DNA from: Helicobacter sp. 10-6591
GTDB lineage: Bacteria > Campylobacterota > Campylobacteria > Campylobacterales > Helicobacteraceae
Length of the DNA stretch: 64,000 nt
Direction of reading: 5' to 3'
NCBI RefSeq assembly: GCF_003288805.1
Contig: NZ_NHYK01000002.1
Span: 1-64,000 of the forward strand
Shown here: positions 38,982 through 48,884 of the stretch, one piece after another
Layout: every line of letters starts with the position of its first letter
Numbering within the stretch: the stretch's first letter is position 1
The notes under the pieces: generated by a model
Databases searched by the model: none
What the model was told of the DNA's origin: nothing
Seen by the model: the letters and a program-made list of their open reading frames with translations, nothing else
Program-made: the position numbers and the translations under genes

Positions 38982-41762
38982 TTACAAACAACCTCTTGTT
39001 TTTATCACCTCTTGGCAACGCGCACAAGGAGTATCCTGCTCTTGTGAGACAAACTGCCAACAACGTGGGCATTTATGCCCGCTTGCACGCACGATAACAA
39101 ATTCATCTTTTGTATTCTGGGAATCCAGAACAAATTTTCCCAAGACCTCTTTGTTTTCTTGCTCTGTATATAAACCTTGTTCACTTACAATAAGCCAATC
39201 CTTGAGTTCGCTAGATTCTGTATGAGAAGTTAAAATACAAAGCTCAAGAGAACTCTTTACAAGCTTTTCTTTCTTGAGCGTATCTAGTATCTCGCCAAAC
39301 TTCTCTCGTATCCGCATAAAACGCTCCAAATCAAAGGAGCAGTCATTGACATACTCGCTCAGATCAATGTTGCGTAAATCAAAGACATCTTGCATGCCAG
39401 TTTTTAGCGCACAATCCATACAAGAAAAAGCTTCATCTGCTGTGTAAGTAAGGGTTGGCGCAATCACAAAAAGGAGTTTTTTGAGGATTAATGCCATAGT
39501 AGTCTGAATCGATTTGCGTCTAGGAGAATCTACACTGTCACAATACAAGCTGTCCTTACACAAGTCCATATAAATCCCGCTTAAAGTCGTATTCACAAAA
39601 CCCATCAAAACGCTAAAGCCCTTAGCAAACTCATAATCTCTCAAGAGTGCTAGTGCATTCTCTAGCTCACTTTGTGCCAAAGTAAGTATTGCATTATCAA
39701 TAGGAGAATCCAGTGCTACAAAAGCCTCCAAACCTTCTGTGCTAGCGAGCAAAAAGCGGATTGTGTTGCGGATTTTCTTATACTGCTCGCTGACTTGTTT
39801 GAGAATCTCTCTTGAGATTCTCTGGTCGTTTTGGTAATCGCTTAAAACCACCCACAAACGCAAGATTTCGCTTCCATATTCCCTAAGTATCTCGTCTGGA
39901 GCGATCGTATTGCCTTTGGATTTGCTCATCTTCTCGCCATTCCCATCCATCGTAAATCCATGTGTGAGTACGGCCTGAAAAGGTGCTCTGTACTCTAGAG
40001 CACAAGATAATAATAATGAACTCTGAAACCACCCTCTATGCTGATCGCTTCCTTCCAAATACATACTGGCAGGATAGCTCCCAGCATCATATTTTGGATT
40101 CTGTAACACTGCATTCCAAGTACTACCACTATCAAACCATACATCTAAAATATGCTGCCCTTTTTGCAAAAATGGAACCAAATGCTGATGGCTTACAGGG
40201 AGCAAATCTTTTATATCTCTTACCCACCATGCAGTAGCACCCTCGTTTTGAAAAATCTGTGCGATATGCTCTAAAACTTCGGAATCTAATAGCACACTCT
40301 CATCACGTGTATCTATAAAAAATGCAATAGGCACGCCCCAATCGCGCTGCCTTGAGATACACCAATCTGGACGATTTTCTATCATGCTAGAGATTCTATT
40401 GCGCCCAGTTGCTGGGTAGAATCTCACATTTTCTAGTTCTTGTAGTGCAATCTGGCGCAAAGTCTTGCCTTCAAAAAATGGCTTGTCCATAAGAATAAAC
40501 CACTGCGTTGTAGCACGATATATCACTGGTTCATGGGAACGCCAACAATGTGGATAAGAATGCGTAATCTTGCTTTGTTTTAAGAGATTCTCACCCAAAA
40601 GCTCTAAGATACGAGGCTGGGCTTTAAAGACATGCTTTCCAATAAACTCTTGGATAAACTCCTTTGGCAACAAACCTGAGCTTTCTATTAATTCTGAGAA
40701 ACATCCCTTATCATCCACAGGCATAATCACTTCTAAGCCATATTTTAAGCCGATGTAATAGTCATCCTCTCCATGTCCTGGTGCAGTATGTACAGCACCA
40801 CTGCCATCACTTAAGCTCACATGCTCTCCTAAAATAAGCAGAGATTCCCGAGAATTGAGTGGATTTCTGGCCTTTAAGTATTCTAGATCTTTGGCGCTAA
40901 ATTCTCTTGTGATTGTGTCTAATCCCAAATCATCTTTGAGTTTCTCAAATAACCTTTTAGCCACAATAAGGCCATTTTGACTCAAGGCATATGTCTCATT
41001 TGGGTTGAGAGAAATAGCGACATTTGCTGGCAAAGTCCAAGGAGTAGTAGTCCAAATGACCACACCTGCAGGATTCTCTCCAATCCCTAAGACCTCTTTG
41101 GATTTACTATCAAGCTCAAAGCGCACAAAGATAGAATCTGAAACCTTCTCTTTGTATTCGACCTCAGCATCTGCTAAAGCAGTCTCACATGCCCAGCTCC
41201 AATAAATAGGCTTTGAGCGCTGTACTAAAAGCCCGCTTCGGGCTATGGAGCAAAGTGTGCGATAGATCTGAGCTTCAAAAGCAAAATCCATAGTTTTGTA
41301 GGGATTTTCAAAATCTCCCAAAACTCCAAGGGCCTGGAACTCATCGCTTTGGATAGTCACAAAATTCTCAGCCCATTCTCTGCAAAGTCTTCTGATCTCT
41401 GTTTTTGGTAGAGAATCTTTTTGCGCTTTGCCAAGATTTTGCTCTACTTTCTGCTCAATAGGCAATCCATGACAATCCCAACCTGGCAGATAAGAAATAT
41501 TCTGGCCAGCAAAATAATGTTGCTTTATGACTATATCTTTAAGAATCTTATTGAGTGCGTGCCCTATATGCAGGTGTCCATTCGCATAAGGTGGGCCATC
41601 ATGGATATTAAAATGCTCTTTGGCATCTTGGTTACGCATTCTGATATGAGAGTAGAGGTTGGTTCGTCGCCAACGTTTATAGGTAAGCGGTTCATTCTGG
41701 GTGAGATTCCCTCGCATTGCAAAACTTGTATTGGGCAAAATAAGCGTGTCTTTATAATCCAT
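38982..41762 (-). CDS. ileS: Isoleucyl-tRNA synthetase
   Basis: Class I synthetase of 926 residues. It shows HIGH-type HDGPPYANGHLHIGHAL, the CP1 editing domain, KMSKS (MSKSKGN), and the C-terminal zinc ribbon CPRCWQF...CARCQEV. The length and order are normal for eubacterial IleRS. It precedes the VWA operon on the same strand and follows flhB with 53 bases between the genes. Confidence 0.97.
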   Translation of the reverse strand: MDYKDTLILPNTSFAMRGNLTQNEPLTYKRWRRTNLYSHIRMRNQDAKEHFNIHDGPPYANGHLHIGHALNKILKDIVIKQHYFAGQNISYLPGWDCHGLPIEQKVEQNLGKAQKDSLPKTEIRRLCREWAENFVTIQSDEFQALGVLGDFENPYKTMDFAFEAQIYRTLCSIARSGLLVQRSKPIYWSWACETALADAEVEYKEKVSDSIFVRFELDSKSKEVLGIGENPAGVVIWTTTPWTLPANVAISLNPNETYALSQNGLIVAKRLFEKLKDDLGLDTITREFSAKDLEYLKARNPLNSRESLLILGEHVSLSDGSGAVHTAPGHGEDDYYIGLKYGLEVIMPVDDKGCFSELIESSGLLPKEFIQEFIGKHVFKAQPRILELLGENLLKQSKITHSYPHCWRSHEPVIYRATTQWFILMDKPFFEGKTLRQIALQELENVRFYPATGRNRISSMIENRPDWCISRQRDWGVPIAFFIDTRDESVLLDSEVLEHIAQIFQNEGATAWWVRDIKDLLPVSHQHLVPFLQKGQHILDVWFDSGSTWNAVLQNPKYDAGSYPASMYLEGSDQHRGWFQSSLLLSCALEYRAPFQAVLTHGFTMDGNGEKMSKSKGNTIAPDEILREYGSEILRLWVVLSDYQNDQRISREILKQVSEQYKKIRNTIRFLLASTEGLEAFVALDSPIDNAILTLAQSELENALALLRDYEFAKGFSVLMGFVNTTLSGIYMDLCKDSLYCDSVDSPRRKSIQTTMALILKKLLFVIAPTLTYTADEAFSCMDCALKTGMQDVFDLRNIDLSEYVNDCSFDLERFMRIREKFGEILDTLKKEKLVKSSLELCILTSHTESSELKDWLIVSEQGLYTEQENKEVLGKFVLDSQNTKDEFVIVRASGHKCPRCWQFVSQEQDTPCARCQEVIKTRGCL

Positions 41763-41815
41763 AAACTACCTTTATGATGAGTTTCTAAGCCTTGCGGGAT
41801 TGTATAAAATAAACT

Positions 41816-42928
41816 TTAAGTTTTCGCTTTGACTTTTTGCAAGGTTTTAAACAATGTATCCTTGCCTTGCCTGTAATCAAGCTCTGCTACTTCCTCTAAT
41901 ACCTTTACCACCGCAGCGAACAAATCTGGAGGCACATATGAGCCTACTTCTGTAAGAGCATACAGTTCTCTTGCAAGAGGGGGATTCTCTAATATCCTGA
42001 CGTTATTTTCCCGAGCAACTGCCTTTATGGTGATTGCAAGTTCATCTATACCTTTTGCGACAATCACAGGCGGCGTACCAAGTCTTAGCTCTTCATCGCT
42101 ATAACGCAAAGCCACAGCATAATGGGTTGGATTTGTAATGACTACAGAAGCTTTTGGCACTTCTTGCATCATACGCGAACGGGCGATTTTTTGTTGTATT
42201 TGGCGCACACGAGCTTTTATCTCGGGATTTCCCTCGTAGCGCTTTGTCTCATCTTTGAGCTCTTTAACACTCATACGCAGGCTTTTTGTGTATTGGTAAC
42301 GCTTTATCATAAAATCTGCCACCGCCATGACAAAAAACAAAATAAGCAAGATTCCAATCAGAATAAGTGCCTTTTCTCGAAACCATAGAATCTGCTCATA
42401 CAAGTTAAAGCGTGATACCATAGGCAGCTCGCCAAAAAAACTCACAAAGACTACAAACCCAATAAAAAAAGCGATACAGACCTTAGAGGTAATCATACAA
42501 CCATCAAGGATTTTCTTTAATGAAAGGATGTTTTTAATGCCTGTAATTGGATTTATCTTTGAGAGCTTAGGACGCAGGGCCTTAGGAGATAAAATCCAGC
42601 CAAACTGCCCAACATTTGCTGCTATCCCAATAATCATAAGTCCTATGAAAATTGGCACTACCATCGCAAAGATTTCATACCCTATGACAACAAAAATCCC
42701 CAAAAGCTCCTGAGCATTAAACTCCTCTATACTGAAAAATGTGGCTATGTATTTAAAAATATTCTTACAATCTTCTATCCAATAAGGAATCATAAAAAAA
42801 AGCAGCGCTAGACCACTCAATAAAACAAAGAATCCGACTAACTCTGGACTTTTGCTTACATTGCCTTCTTCACGGGCTTGAGCTATTTTATGCTGCGATG
42901 GGGCGAGAGGTTTTTCTTCATCAGCCAT
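41816..42928 (-). CDS. flhB: Flagellar export switch protein FlhB
   Basis: FlhB sets substrate specificity of flagellar type III export. The 370-residue protein has an N-terminal EEKPLAPSQHKIAQAREEGNVSKSPEL motif, four membrane segments (about 30-215) and the cytoplasmic autocleavage site NPTH (266-269) in VVITNPTHYAVALRY. The next gene upstream on the strand is the pgbA-like gene, 19 bases away. Confidence 0.96.
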   Translation of the reverse strand: MADEEKPLAPSQHKIAQAREEGNVSKSPELVGFFVLLSGLALLFFMIPYWIEDCKNIFKYIATFFSIEEFNAQELLGIFVVIGYEIFAMVVPIFIGLMIIGIAANVGQFGWILSPKALRPKLSKINPITGIKNILSLKKILDGCMITSKVCIAFFIGFVVFVSFFGELPMVSRFNLYEQILWFREKALILIGILLILFFVMAVADFMIKRYQYTKSLRMSVKELKDETKRYEGNPEIKARVRQIQQKIARSRMMQEVPKASVVITNPTHYAVALRYSDEELRLGTPPVIVAKGIDELAITIKAVARENNVRILENPPLARELYALTEVGSYVPPDLFAAVVKVLEEVAELDYRQGKDTLFKTLQKVKAKT

Positions 42929-42947
42929 AAATAAGCCTCATAAAGTC

Positions 42948-43667
42948 TTATTGCTCTCTTAAAAGCCAATCATAGTACGCAAAATAGTTTTTTGATTTGT
43001 TTGGTTTGAGGCGAGAACCTAATGGTTTGTTTGCTGCAGTGATACGAGAGAAAAATGGCGTCGTGGCTTGTTTTTGCATAACACTAGAATCTGGGAGAGA
43101 TTGTGTGCTAAGGATTGTAAAGCTCTGGCAATCAAGCACTTTGACAGCTTGAGAGTCCATAATGAAAACTAAGCCTATACTGTATCGAGGACAGAAAGCT
43201 TGGAAATGTTTTTTCTTTGGGTCATTGACACTTGTTCGCTGCAAAAAAGCAGCGAACAAATCAATATGCATAAACTGTATCTTGGGATTGTTTTTAAGAA
43301 TGAATTGGTAAGCTTCCTGATTTGGCGCAAGAGCAATAGCGCGATTATAAAAACTACGGAAGAGTACTTCATCACCGACTTTTACTTCATTTATAGGAGT
43401 AGGCAAAAACTTCTGGTTCATAGCATGAAATGCAGTAATCTTTGCTCTTGCTTTGCCATCAATAATCTCTAGAATCTTTGCCTGTGCAATAATGACTTGG
43501 TGTGATTGGTTTCGTGTAAGTACTACACCACCTTCGCCAAGTTTCAAATTACCTGCTTTAAAAAATATAGAGTCTTGCTCAATAGATTCTATCTTCTGGC
43601 GCACTGGATCTGTCTCCAACGACCACAACACTCGCACAAGCAAAAATACGACAACCAAAATTCTCAT
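42948..43667 (-). CDS. PgbA-type N-terminal-domain protein (plasminogen-binding protein family)
   Basis: The 239-residue secreted protein has a signal peptide (MRILVVVFLLVRVLWS), then a domain that matches the pgbA N-terminal family as I know it: IESIEQDSIFFKAGNLKLGEGGVV, VKVGDEVLFRSFYNRAIALAPNQEAYQ. In H. pylori PgbA (HP0508) and PgbB bind plasminogen; the order csd3, Nudix, pgbA there is the same as here. The C-terminus (RLKPNKSKNYFAYYDWLLREQ) ends soon after the domain, without the Lys-rich tail that binds plasminogen in H. pylori, so binding here is not assured. The ATG at 43667 has AAAGGGAG. Confidence 0.7.
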   Translation of the reverse strand: MRILVVVFLLVRVLWSLETDPVRQKIESIEQDSIFFKAGNLKLGEGGVVLTRNQSHQVIIAQAKILEIIDGKARAKITAFHAMNQKFLPTPINEVKVGDEVLFRSFYNRAIALAPNQEAYQFILKNNPKIQFMHIDLFAAFLQRTSVNDPKKKHFQAFCPRYSIGLVFIMDSQAVKVLDCQSFTILSTQSLPDSSVMQKQATTPFFSRITAANKPLGSRLKPNKSKNYFAYYDWLLREQ

Positions 43668-43677
43668 ACTACTCCCT

Positions 43678-44292
43678 TTAAGTCGTGTATTGTAAAAACC
43701 ATAAAATTCCAAAACCCAGCGATGGCGTCTTAATAATGCTTTCTTCTTGCAAAAAATCCAAAAGATCTTCTCTTGCAATCTCAAAATACTCAATGACCTC
43801 GCCATCAACCCCTCCACCTTCTGAATGCTTATCTTTGGAATCTACGCGTGCATAAAACATATGCTGTTTTGCTCCGCTTGATCCTACAGAATTGCGGAAA
43901 GTATTGATTTTTTGTAGATTATCCAAGCCAACTTTATAGCCGCATTCCTCCATCACTTCCTCTACAGCAATCTGTTCTACACTTTTGTTTGGTTTATCCA
44001 CAAGCCCAGCGCACAATTCATAGACATAAGCTGCTTTATTGCCTTCTCGCACAAAGACAGGTGGGCGAAACTGCCGCACGACTATCAAGCTGTCGGTTTC
44101 AACATTATGTAAAACTATAGAGACGCTATCATGCGACTTGATAAAATCCCATGATTTCTTATAGCCATTTTCCACATAATTCAATCTCTGCGGCTGGATA
44201 TAAGGAGAATCTACACATTCAACCATACAAATATCAGTGATCGTGTTTTCTTTAGCATAAAGAGTAAGATGTTGTATCTTAGGATTTAACAT
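43678..44292 (-). CDS. Nudix hydrolase (ADP-ribose/UDP-sugar pyrophosphatase-type)
   Basis: This 204-residue hydrolase has a Nudix box GLVDKPNKSVEQIAVEEVMEECGY, with Glu where the usual Arg of REUxEE stands but both catalytic Glu present. An SVSIVLHNVETDSLIVVRQFRPP stretch and an AYVYELCAG motif before the box resemble the ADP-ribose/UDP-glucose pyrophosphatases. It probably cleaves a nucleoside diphosphate sugar. Its neighbours csd3 and pgbA match the H. pylori order (HP0506-HP0508), so it is part of a short conserved run. ATG at 44292; ribosome-binding site weak. Confidence 0.85.
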   Translation of the reverse strand: MLNPKIQHLTLYAKENTITDICMVECVDSPYIQPQRLNYVENGYKKSWDFIKSHDSVSIVLHNVETDSLIVVRQFRPPVFVREGNKAAYVYELCAGLVDKPNKSVEQIAVEEVMEECGYKVGLDNLQKINTFRNSVGSSGAKQHMFYARVDSKDKHSEGGGVDGEVIEYFEIAREDLLDFLQEESIIKTPSLGFGILWFLQYTT

Positions 44293-44300
44293 TTATGCAA

Positions 44301-45506
44301 CTATCTTAGTGGGATTGCAGAGCATTCTAAGCATTCTTGGTTTAATCGCACAACAATGGCTTGCCTATCCTCTGTAAGTTGAGCTTCTGCTATTAAAAAA
44401 TCCAATTCACTCTTATAGGTATTTGCACTTGCCAAAAACTCTCGTTTCTCTTTGTCGCGCAATTCTTTCCTATCAGTTTTAATATTGCCTAGTGGATTAA
44501 TAGGGCGATTATTTTTATAAACACCAAAATGCAAATGTGGTCCGGTGCTAAGACCTGTAGAGCCAACTTTTGCAATATACTGTCCCCTCTTTACGGGCCT
44601 ACCTGATTGCATACCTGGTGCAAAGGAATCTAAATGTGCATAGATCGTTTTCAATCCATTTTCATGGCGGATCTCTATCACATTCCCATAACCGCCTTTC
44701 TTGCCTACAAAACTTACCACACCATTACCAGCAGATACTACCTTAGTACCTTTTGGTGCCGCATAATCCACACCGTAATGTGGTCTGACAAATCCTAGAA
44801 TCGGATGCTTACGTCCGAGGGAAAATCTTGAGCTGATACGAGCAAATCTAATTGGAGCATAGAGTAAAAATCCTTCAATCTCTTTGCCACTGCCATCATA
44901 ATAACGTCCATTGTTAAAGGAAAAAATATAATTTGGCTTTCTGTTTGTCTCTATCATTGCGGCTTGGATTCTCGGATTGCCAAGAGGTATGCCTAAGCGG
45001 TATTTGCGATCATAAATAAGTGCCAATTTATCACCTTTTATAACATTGCGACTAAAATTCACACTATTTTTATACGCACTCAAAAACTCATTTACCAAGC
45101 CCTTGTCATCAGTAAGCTCCATCAAATCCTGATAGGCAGATTTCTGGATTGCAAGCACAATCTGCTGCCTACTTTCAAAATACGCAATTGGTCTAAAGTC
45201 TATTTTATAAGAATCTTTGTAGCGAAAAATATGAATCTGCATGCCATCACCGATAGGAATAAGTGCTTGCAACAGATTGTCTTTCTCATCTAATGCAACA
45301 AAATATCTCACACCTGTATAAATCTCACCTGTAAGTTCTCTGTCCTCCGGACTGAGTTCAAAATAGACACTCGCTGGGATTTTGTATTTCTGAAAAAATC
45401 CAAAGAGTGTATTGCCATTCTCCCACACACCATTGTGTACCACCGCTGCATACGCACCATTTACGGCGATAAAAACCACAAGCAAGATCCGAAGAATTCC
45501 TTCCAT
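44301..45506 (-). CDS. csd3: M23 D,D-carboxy/endopeptidase Csd3 (HdpA)
   Basis: Csd3 trims peptidoglycan cross-links and sets helical cell shape in H. pylori (HP0506, 403 residues). The 401-residue homologue has a signal peptide (MEGILRILLVVFIAVNGAYA), a central region that covers the active site in known structures, and an M23 domain with HYGVD (His 243, Asp 247), YAHLD (His 291) and HLHFG (His 326). Two further genes on the same strand (Nudix, pgbA-like) follow. Confidence 0.93.
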   Translation of the reverse strand: MEGILRILLVVFIAVNGAYAAVVHNGVWENGNTLFGFFQKYKIPASVYFELSPEDRELTGEIYTGVRYFVALDEKDNLLQALIPIGDGMQIHIFRYKDSYKIDFRPIAYFESRQQIVLAIQKSAYQDLMELTDDKGLVNEFLSAYKNSVNFSRNVIKGDKLALIYDRKYRLGIPLGNPRIQAAMIETNRKPNYIFSFNNGRYYDGSGKEIEGFLLYAPIRFARISSRFSLGRKHPILGFVRPHYGVDYAAPKGTKVVSAGNGVVSFVGKKGGYGNVIEIRHENGLKTIYAHLDSFAPGMQSGRPVKRGQYIAKVGSTGLSTGPHLHFGVYKNNRPINPLGNIKTDRKELRDKEKREFLASANTYKSELDFLIAEAQLTEDRQAIVVRLNQECLECSAIPLR

Positions 45507-45631
45507 TCTTTCCCTTTAAAACCTACAATCGACTATCTGTAATGTAAGCAATCCCGATGAAATTTTTTGATAAAGATTTGCCCGCAATCCTAACAAAAAA
45601 ACCTCAACCAAAGCTTTAAGCTACTCTTGGC

Positions 45632-45637
45632 TATAAT
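45632..45637 (+). promoter_or_regulatory. Promoter -10 box of the second M23 peptidase
   Basis: Perfect TATAAT (GGCTATAATCGC) 38 bases before the ATG at 45675. It is near the divergent csd3 start. Confidence 0.5.
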
Positions 45638-45674
45638 CGCTGCTTTGGGATATTTTGACTTAAAGAGGATTTCG

Positions 45675-47051
45675 ATGATAAGGATTTGTCTTAATGCTGT
45701 GCTTGCTTGTTTTTTATTGGCAGGTATCACTTTGGCAATGAATTATTTTCTTGCCGAGCGCACAAGACCCCTATTAATCTCATCACTCCCAACACATTGG
45801 AATCTTAAAGATGATTTGTTTGTGGATTTTAGCGATGAGAGCGGGTTGCGTAAGTATGAGATCGAAGTTTTATTAGATTCCCAAGTACTTTATATTGCCA
45901 AAGAAGTAATTTTACGTAAACCAAAAACTTTCTCTATTCCACTTCCTAAGCCACCTTCTGACCTCAAAAACAAGACAACCATCCAATACAGAATCAAAGT
46001 TACAGACTGGAGTAATGCAAATCTTTTCACTGGGAACACAACAACTCTTGATTCTTTTATTACCATAGACACAATTCCACCACAAATAGAAGTGGTCGCG
46101 ACTTCACCAAAAATCTCTCGTTCTGGTAGCGCACTGGTAATTTTTCAAGTCAAAGACATTGCACTGGATTCTTTAAAAATTAGCAATGGCAAAAACCAAT
46201 TCCAGGCTTTTCACTACCAACCTAAAGGGATCGCTCTTGAAACAGACACACAGCTTTTTGCAAGTTTTATTGCCTGGCCACTCCAAAATACATTTTTTGA
46301 AGCCAGTATCACTGCCACAGATAAAGCGCTCAATACCACAAAAATACCCATAGAGTTCAATAAAAACCTCTCTGCACCAATCCGTAAAACAAATATCAGG
46401 TTGAAAGAAAGCTTTTTAGAATCCAAGATTGCAGAGCTAATGCACCAAATCGATTCTGAAAAATCCAAAATTTTAAAGAATGACAAAGAGCGATTTGTAT
46501 TCATCAATGAAATAATACGACACGAGAATAAGATGAAAATCGCAGAAGCAAGCACTCTTATTACCTCCCATAAGAGCTATGTGAATGAGTTTGTGCCATT
46601 TGCTCCGTTAAAAAACTCAAGGGTAGTAGGATTTTTTGGTGATAAGCGTAACTATTACCTCAACAAGGAGCATATAAATACTGCAACACATATGGGGATA
46701 GATCTTGTAAGTACCAAACAAGCTCCTATTGTAGCTAGCAATGCCGGTTTAGTAACAATGAAACGTTATCTTGGTCTGTATGGAAATACCCTGATGCTCT
46801 ATCATGGTTTTGGGCTTTCATCACTCTATGCTCACCTTTCTAATTTTTGCCTTAAAGTAGGTGATGAAGTAAAAACAGATGATGTTATAGGATATACCGG
46901 TTCAAGTGGTTGGTCTTTTGGAGATCATCTGCATTTAGAGATTCTCGTGCAAGGATATCCGGTGGCACTCTCTGAATGGATGAATCCAAAATGGATAGAA
47001 GAAAATGTCAATAATGTTTTCAAACTTGCACAAGCCAGACTCAGTAAATAG
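45675..47051 (+). CDS. Membrane-anchored M23 family peptidase
   Basis: The 458 residues have one N-terminal membrane anchor (MIRICLNAVLACFLLAGITL), two beta-rich Ig-like stretches (about 45-230), a charged helix (about 255-300) and a C-terminal M23/LytM domain with HMGIDL (His 339, Asp 343), YAHLS (His 387) and HLHLE (His 418, His 420). It cleaves or recognises peptidoglycan peptides. AAAGAGGA precedes the ATG; the longer frame to 45627 is not needed. It is divergent from csd3, another M23 enzyme, and convergent with flgK two bases away. A match to a shape-determining (Csd) class is possible but not shown. Confidence 0.87.
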   Translation: MIRICLNAVLACFLLAGITLAMNYFLAERTRPLLISSLPTHWNLKDDLFVDFSDESGLRKYEIEVLLDSQVLYIAKEVILRKPKTFSIPLPKPPSDLKNKTTIQYRIKVTDWSNANLFTGNTTTLDSFITIDTIPPQIEVVATSPKISRSGSALVIFQVKDIALDSLKISNGKNQFQAFHYQPKGIALETDTQLFASFIAWPLQNTFFEASITATDKALNTTKIPIEFNKNLSAPIRKTNIRLKESFLESKIAELMHQIDSEKSKILKNDKERFVFINEIIRHENKMKIAEASTLITSHKSYVNEFVPFAPLKNSRVVGFFGDKRNYYLNKEHINTATHMGIDLVSTKQAPIVASNAGLVTMKRYLGLYGNTLMLYHGFGLSSLYAHLSNFCLKVGDEVKTDDVIGYTGSSGWSFGDHLHLEILVQGYPVALSEWMNPKWIEENVNNVFKLAQARLSK

Positions 47052-47053
47052 TA

Positions 47054-48874
47054 CTATTGCTTCATACCAAGCAATGTATCTATCATTCTGTCAATTGCTG
47101 TAATAACCTTCGCATTTGCAGCATAACCACCCTGAAATTTTATAAGATTTACCATCTCTTCATCGATGCTTACTTGCGAAATTGCCAGATGTTCTTTTTT
47201 GATTGCAGAAAGCACAGAATCTTTGGTCTCTTTGGTTCGTTGGGCTTGTTCTGTTTGTGTGGCCACACGACCTGCGAGAAATTGGAAAAACTCAGTGATT
47301 CTCATTGTTTTTTTTTCAAGTTTATTTGTGTAGAAATCCACATCATCATATTGGAGTTGCTGCATCATATTTGCCACTTCAAAATTTCCATTAACAGGAG
47401 CAACCCAAGGACGAATAAGAGTAGAATCTTTAGCATATTCGCTATAGAGTGCAATATCTCTAGCACTAGATCCTTCAAAAAACTTATTGAGCCCAAATGC
47501 ACCTGTAAAGTTGCTTCCATTATCTCGAATCCCTATATAGAAGCCTTTTGCAGGATCTTTTGCCTGTATGACAAACTCTTGTGATACATCATCAAAAGAA
47601 GCACTAAAATAATCATCTACATCATCAAGTGGGTTATTGTTTTTATTGTCGTCTGTGTTGGCATTAATTGCGTTTATTACATCATTGATTGTTGTAATGC
47701 GCTCAATATTTATGGTCTTTCGTACCATCTCCTCACCTGTGGTCGCATAAACTATAATATCAAAGCTGCCTTCTCTAATATTGTAATTTGTATCGCTCAA
47801 GGCATTTGTGCGCACAATATCTAACCTATCACTTTTTATAAACTTGGAAGCACTTTGTGAATAGATAGCATTTGTAGCCTCAATAAAACCTTTAGTAAAA
47901 ATATCAAGCTGGTTGATATAATCTTGGATCTTACCTACAGGCGAACCATCAAAACCTGAATTATACAAAGCAATGAGAGAGCCTGCCTTGCCTTGAATGA
48001 TTTTATCTGTAATATCAACATGCTTAAAGTCATTGTTCTGAAAATAGACCTTATTGAGACTAAGTGAGCTTTCGTCTTTGTTTGAAACAAGCGGATGGTG
48101 TATCGAGCCATCAACGATATTAAATCCACCGCCAACATTCAGTATATAGTCATCATCAAAATCCACGCGCATCGGATGGATAGCATAATCACTTTTTAAA
48201 TGACCCTTAAAAATATTAGCTCCCATAAGCGCTTGTATATTAAATTCAAGTTCATCGCGTCTATCACGCAATTCATTTGCTTGCTTGAATTCTAGTGCAT
48301 CTTCCATTTCTTTTAGTCTTTTATTGATTTCTGCAATTTCTTTTGCATTTTGATTCACTTCTTTGACTATAGTCTCTAGCTCATCGCTTGCCTTTTTTTG
48401 CAATATTTCTAATCTATGGCGCGTATCAACAATATTTTTGATTAAAGTTTGAGCATCTTTCGCAAGAACTTGCTTTTGTGCCGGATCGCTAGGGTTTTTT
48501 GCTAAATCCTTCCAGGAGTTAAAATACTGCTCTAAATCATTATAAATCCCTACGCCATCGATCTCTGGAAAAAATGCACTTGCTTCTCGCAAAAAAGTAA
48601 AATGTGTATCAAAAAACTGCGCTTCCTCGTTTGCGTTTCTATAACGCGAGAATACAAATTCATCGTGGATTCTGGCGATTGTCTCGATACTTACACCACT
48701 TCCAAGATTGTAATGTGGATGATAGATTGGCTTACCAGGACGGATAGATACTCTCTGTCTGCTATAAAACTCATCACTAGCATTTGAGATATTGTTCCCC
48801 GTAACATCCACCATTACCTGATGGGCTTGGAGACCTGTGTAAGAGGTATTAAGAGAAGAGAGAATTCCACCCAT
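47054..48874 (-). CDS. flgK: Flagellar hook-associated protein 1
   Basis: FlgK joins hook and filament. The 606-residue protein starts GGILSSLNTSYTGLQAHQVMVDVTGNNISNASDEFYSRQRVS, the standard N-terminal rod/hook motif, has a coiled-coil region (about 150-205), and ends ISQVSIDEEMVNLIKFQGGYAANAKVITAIDRMIDTLLGMK. It follows flgN by 10 bases. A run of T9 lies inside the gene, but the frame is intact. Confidence 0.95.
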   Translation of the reverse strand: MGGILSSLNTSYTGLQAHQVMVDVTGNNISNASDEFYSRQRVSIRPGKPIYHPHYNLGSGVSIETIARIHDEFVFSRYRNANEEAQFFDTHFTFLREASAFFPEIDGVGIYNDLEQYFNSWKDLAKNPSDPAQKQVLAKDAQTLIKNIVDTRHRLEILQKKASDELETIVKEVNQNAKEIAEINKRLKEMEDALEFKQANELRDRRDELEFNIQALMGANIFKGHLKSDYAIHPMRVDFDDDYILNVGGGFNIVDGSIHHPLVSNKDESSLSLNKVYFQNNDFKHVDITDKIIQGKAGSLIALYNSGFDGSPVGKIQDYINQLDIFTKGFIEATNAIYSQSASKFIKSDRLDIVRTNALSDTNYNIREGSFDIIVYATTGEEMVRKTINIERITTINDVINAINANTDDNKNNNPLDDVDDYFSASFDDVSQEFVIQAKDPAKGFYIGIRDNGSNFTGAFGLNKFFEGSSARDIALYSEYAKDSTLIRPWVAPVNGNFEVANMMQQLQYDDVDFYTNKLEKKTMRITEFFQFLAGRVATQTEQAQRTKETKDSVLSAIKKEHLAISQVSIDEEMVNLIKFQGGYAANAKVITAIDRMIDTLLGMKQ

Positions 48875-48884
48875 TTGATACTAC

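Noticed and set aside
47306-47316. T9 run inside flgK as a possible phase switch
   Set aside because: The flgK frame is complete from start to stop, and A/T runs of this length are common in AT-rich DNA.
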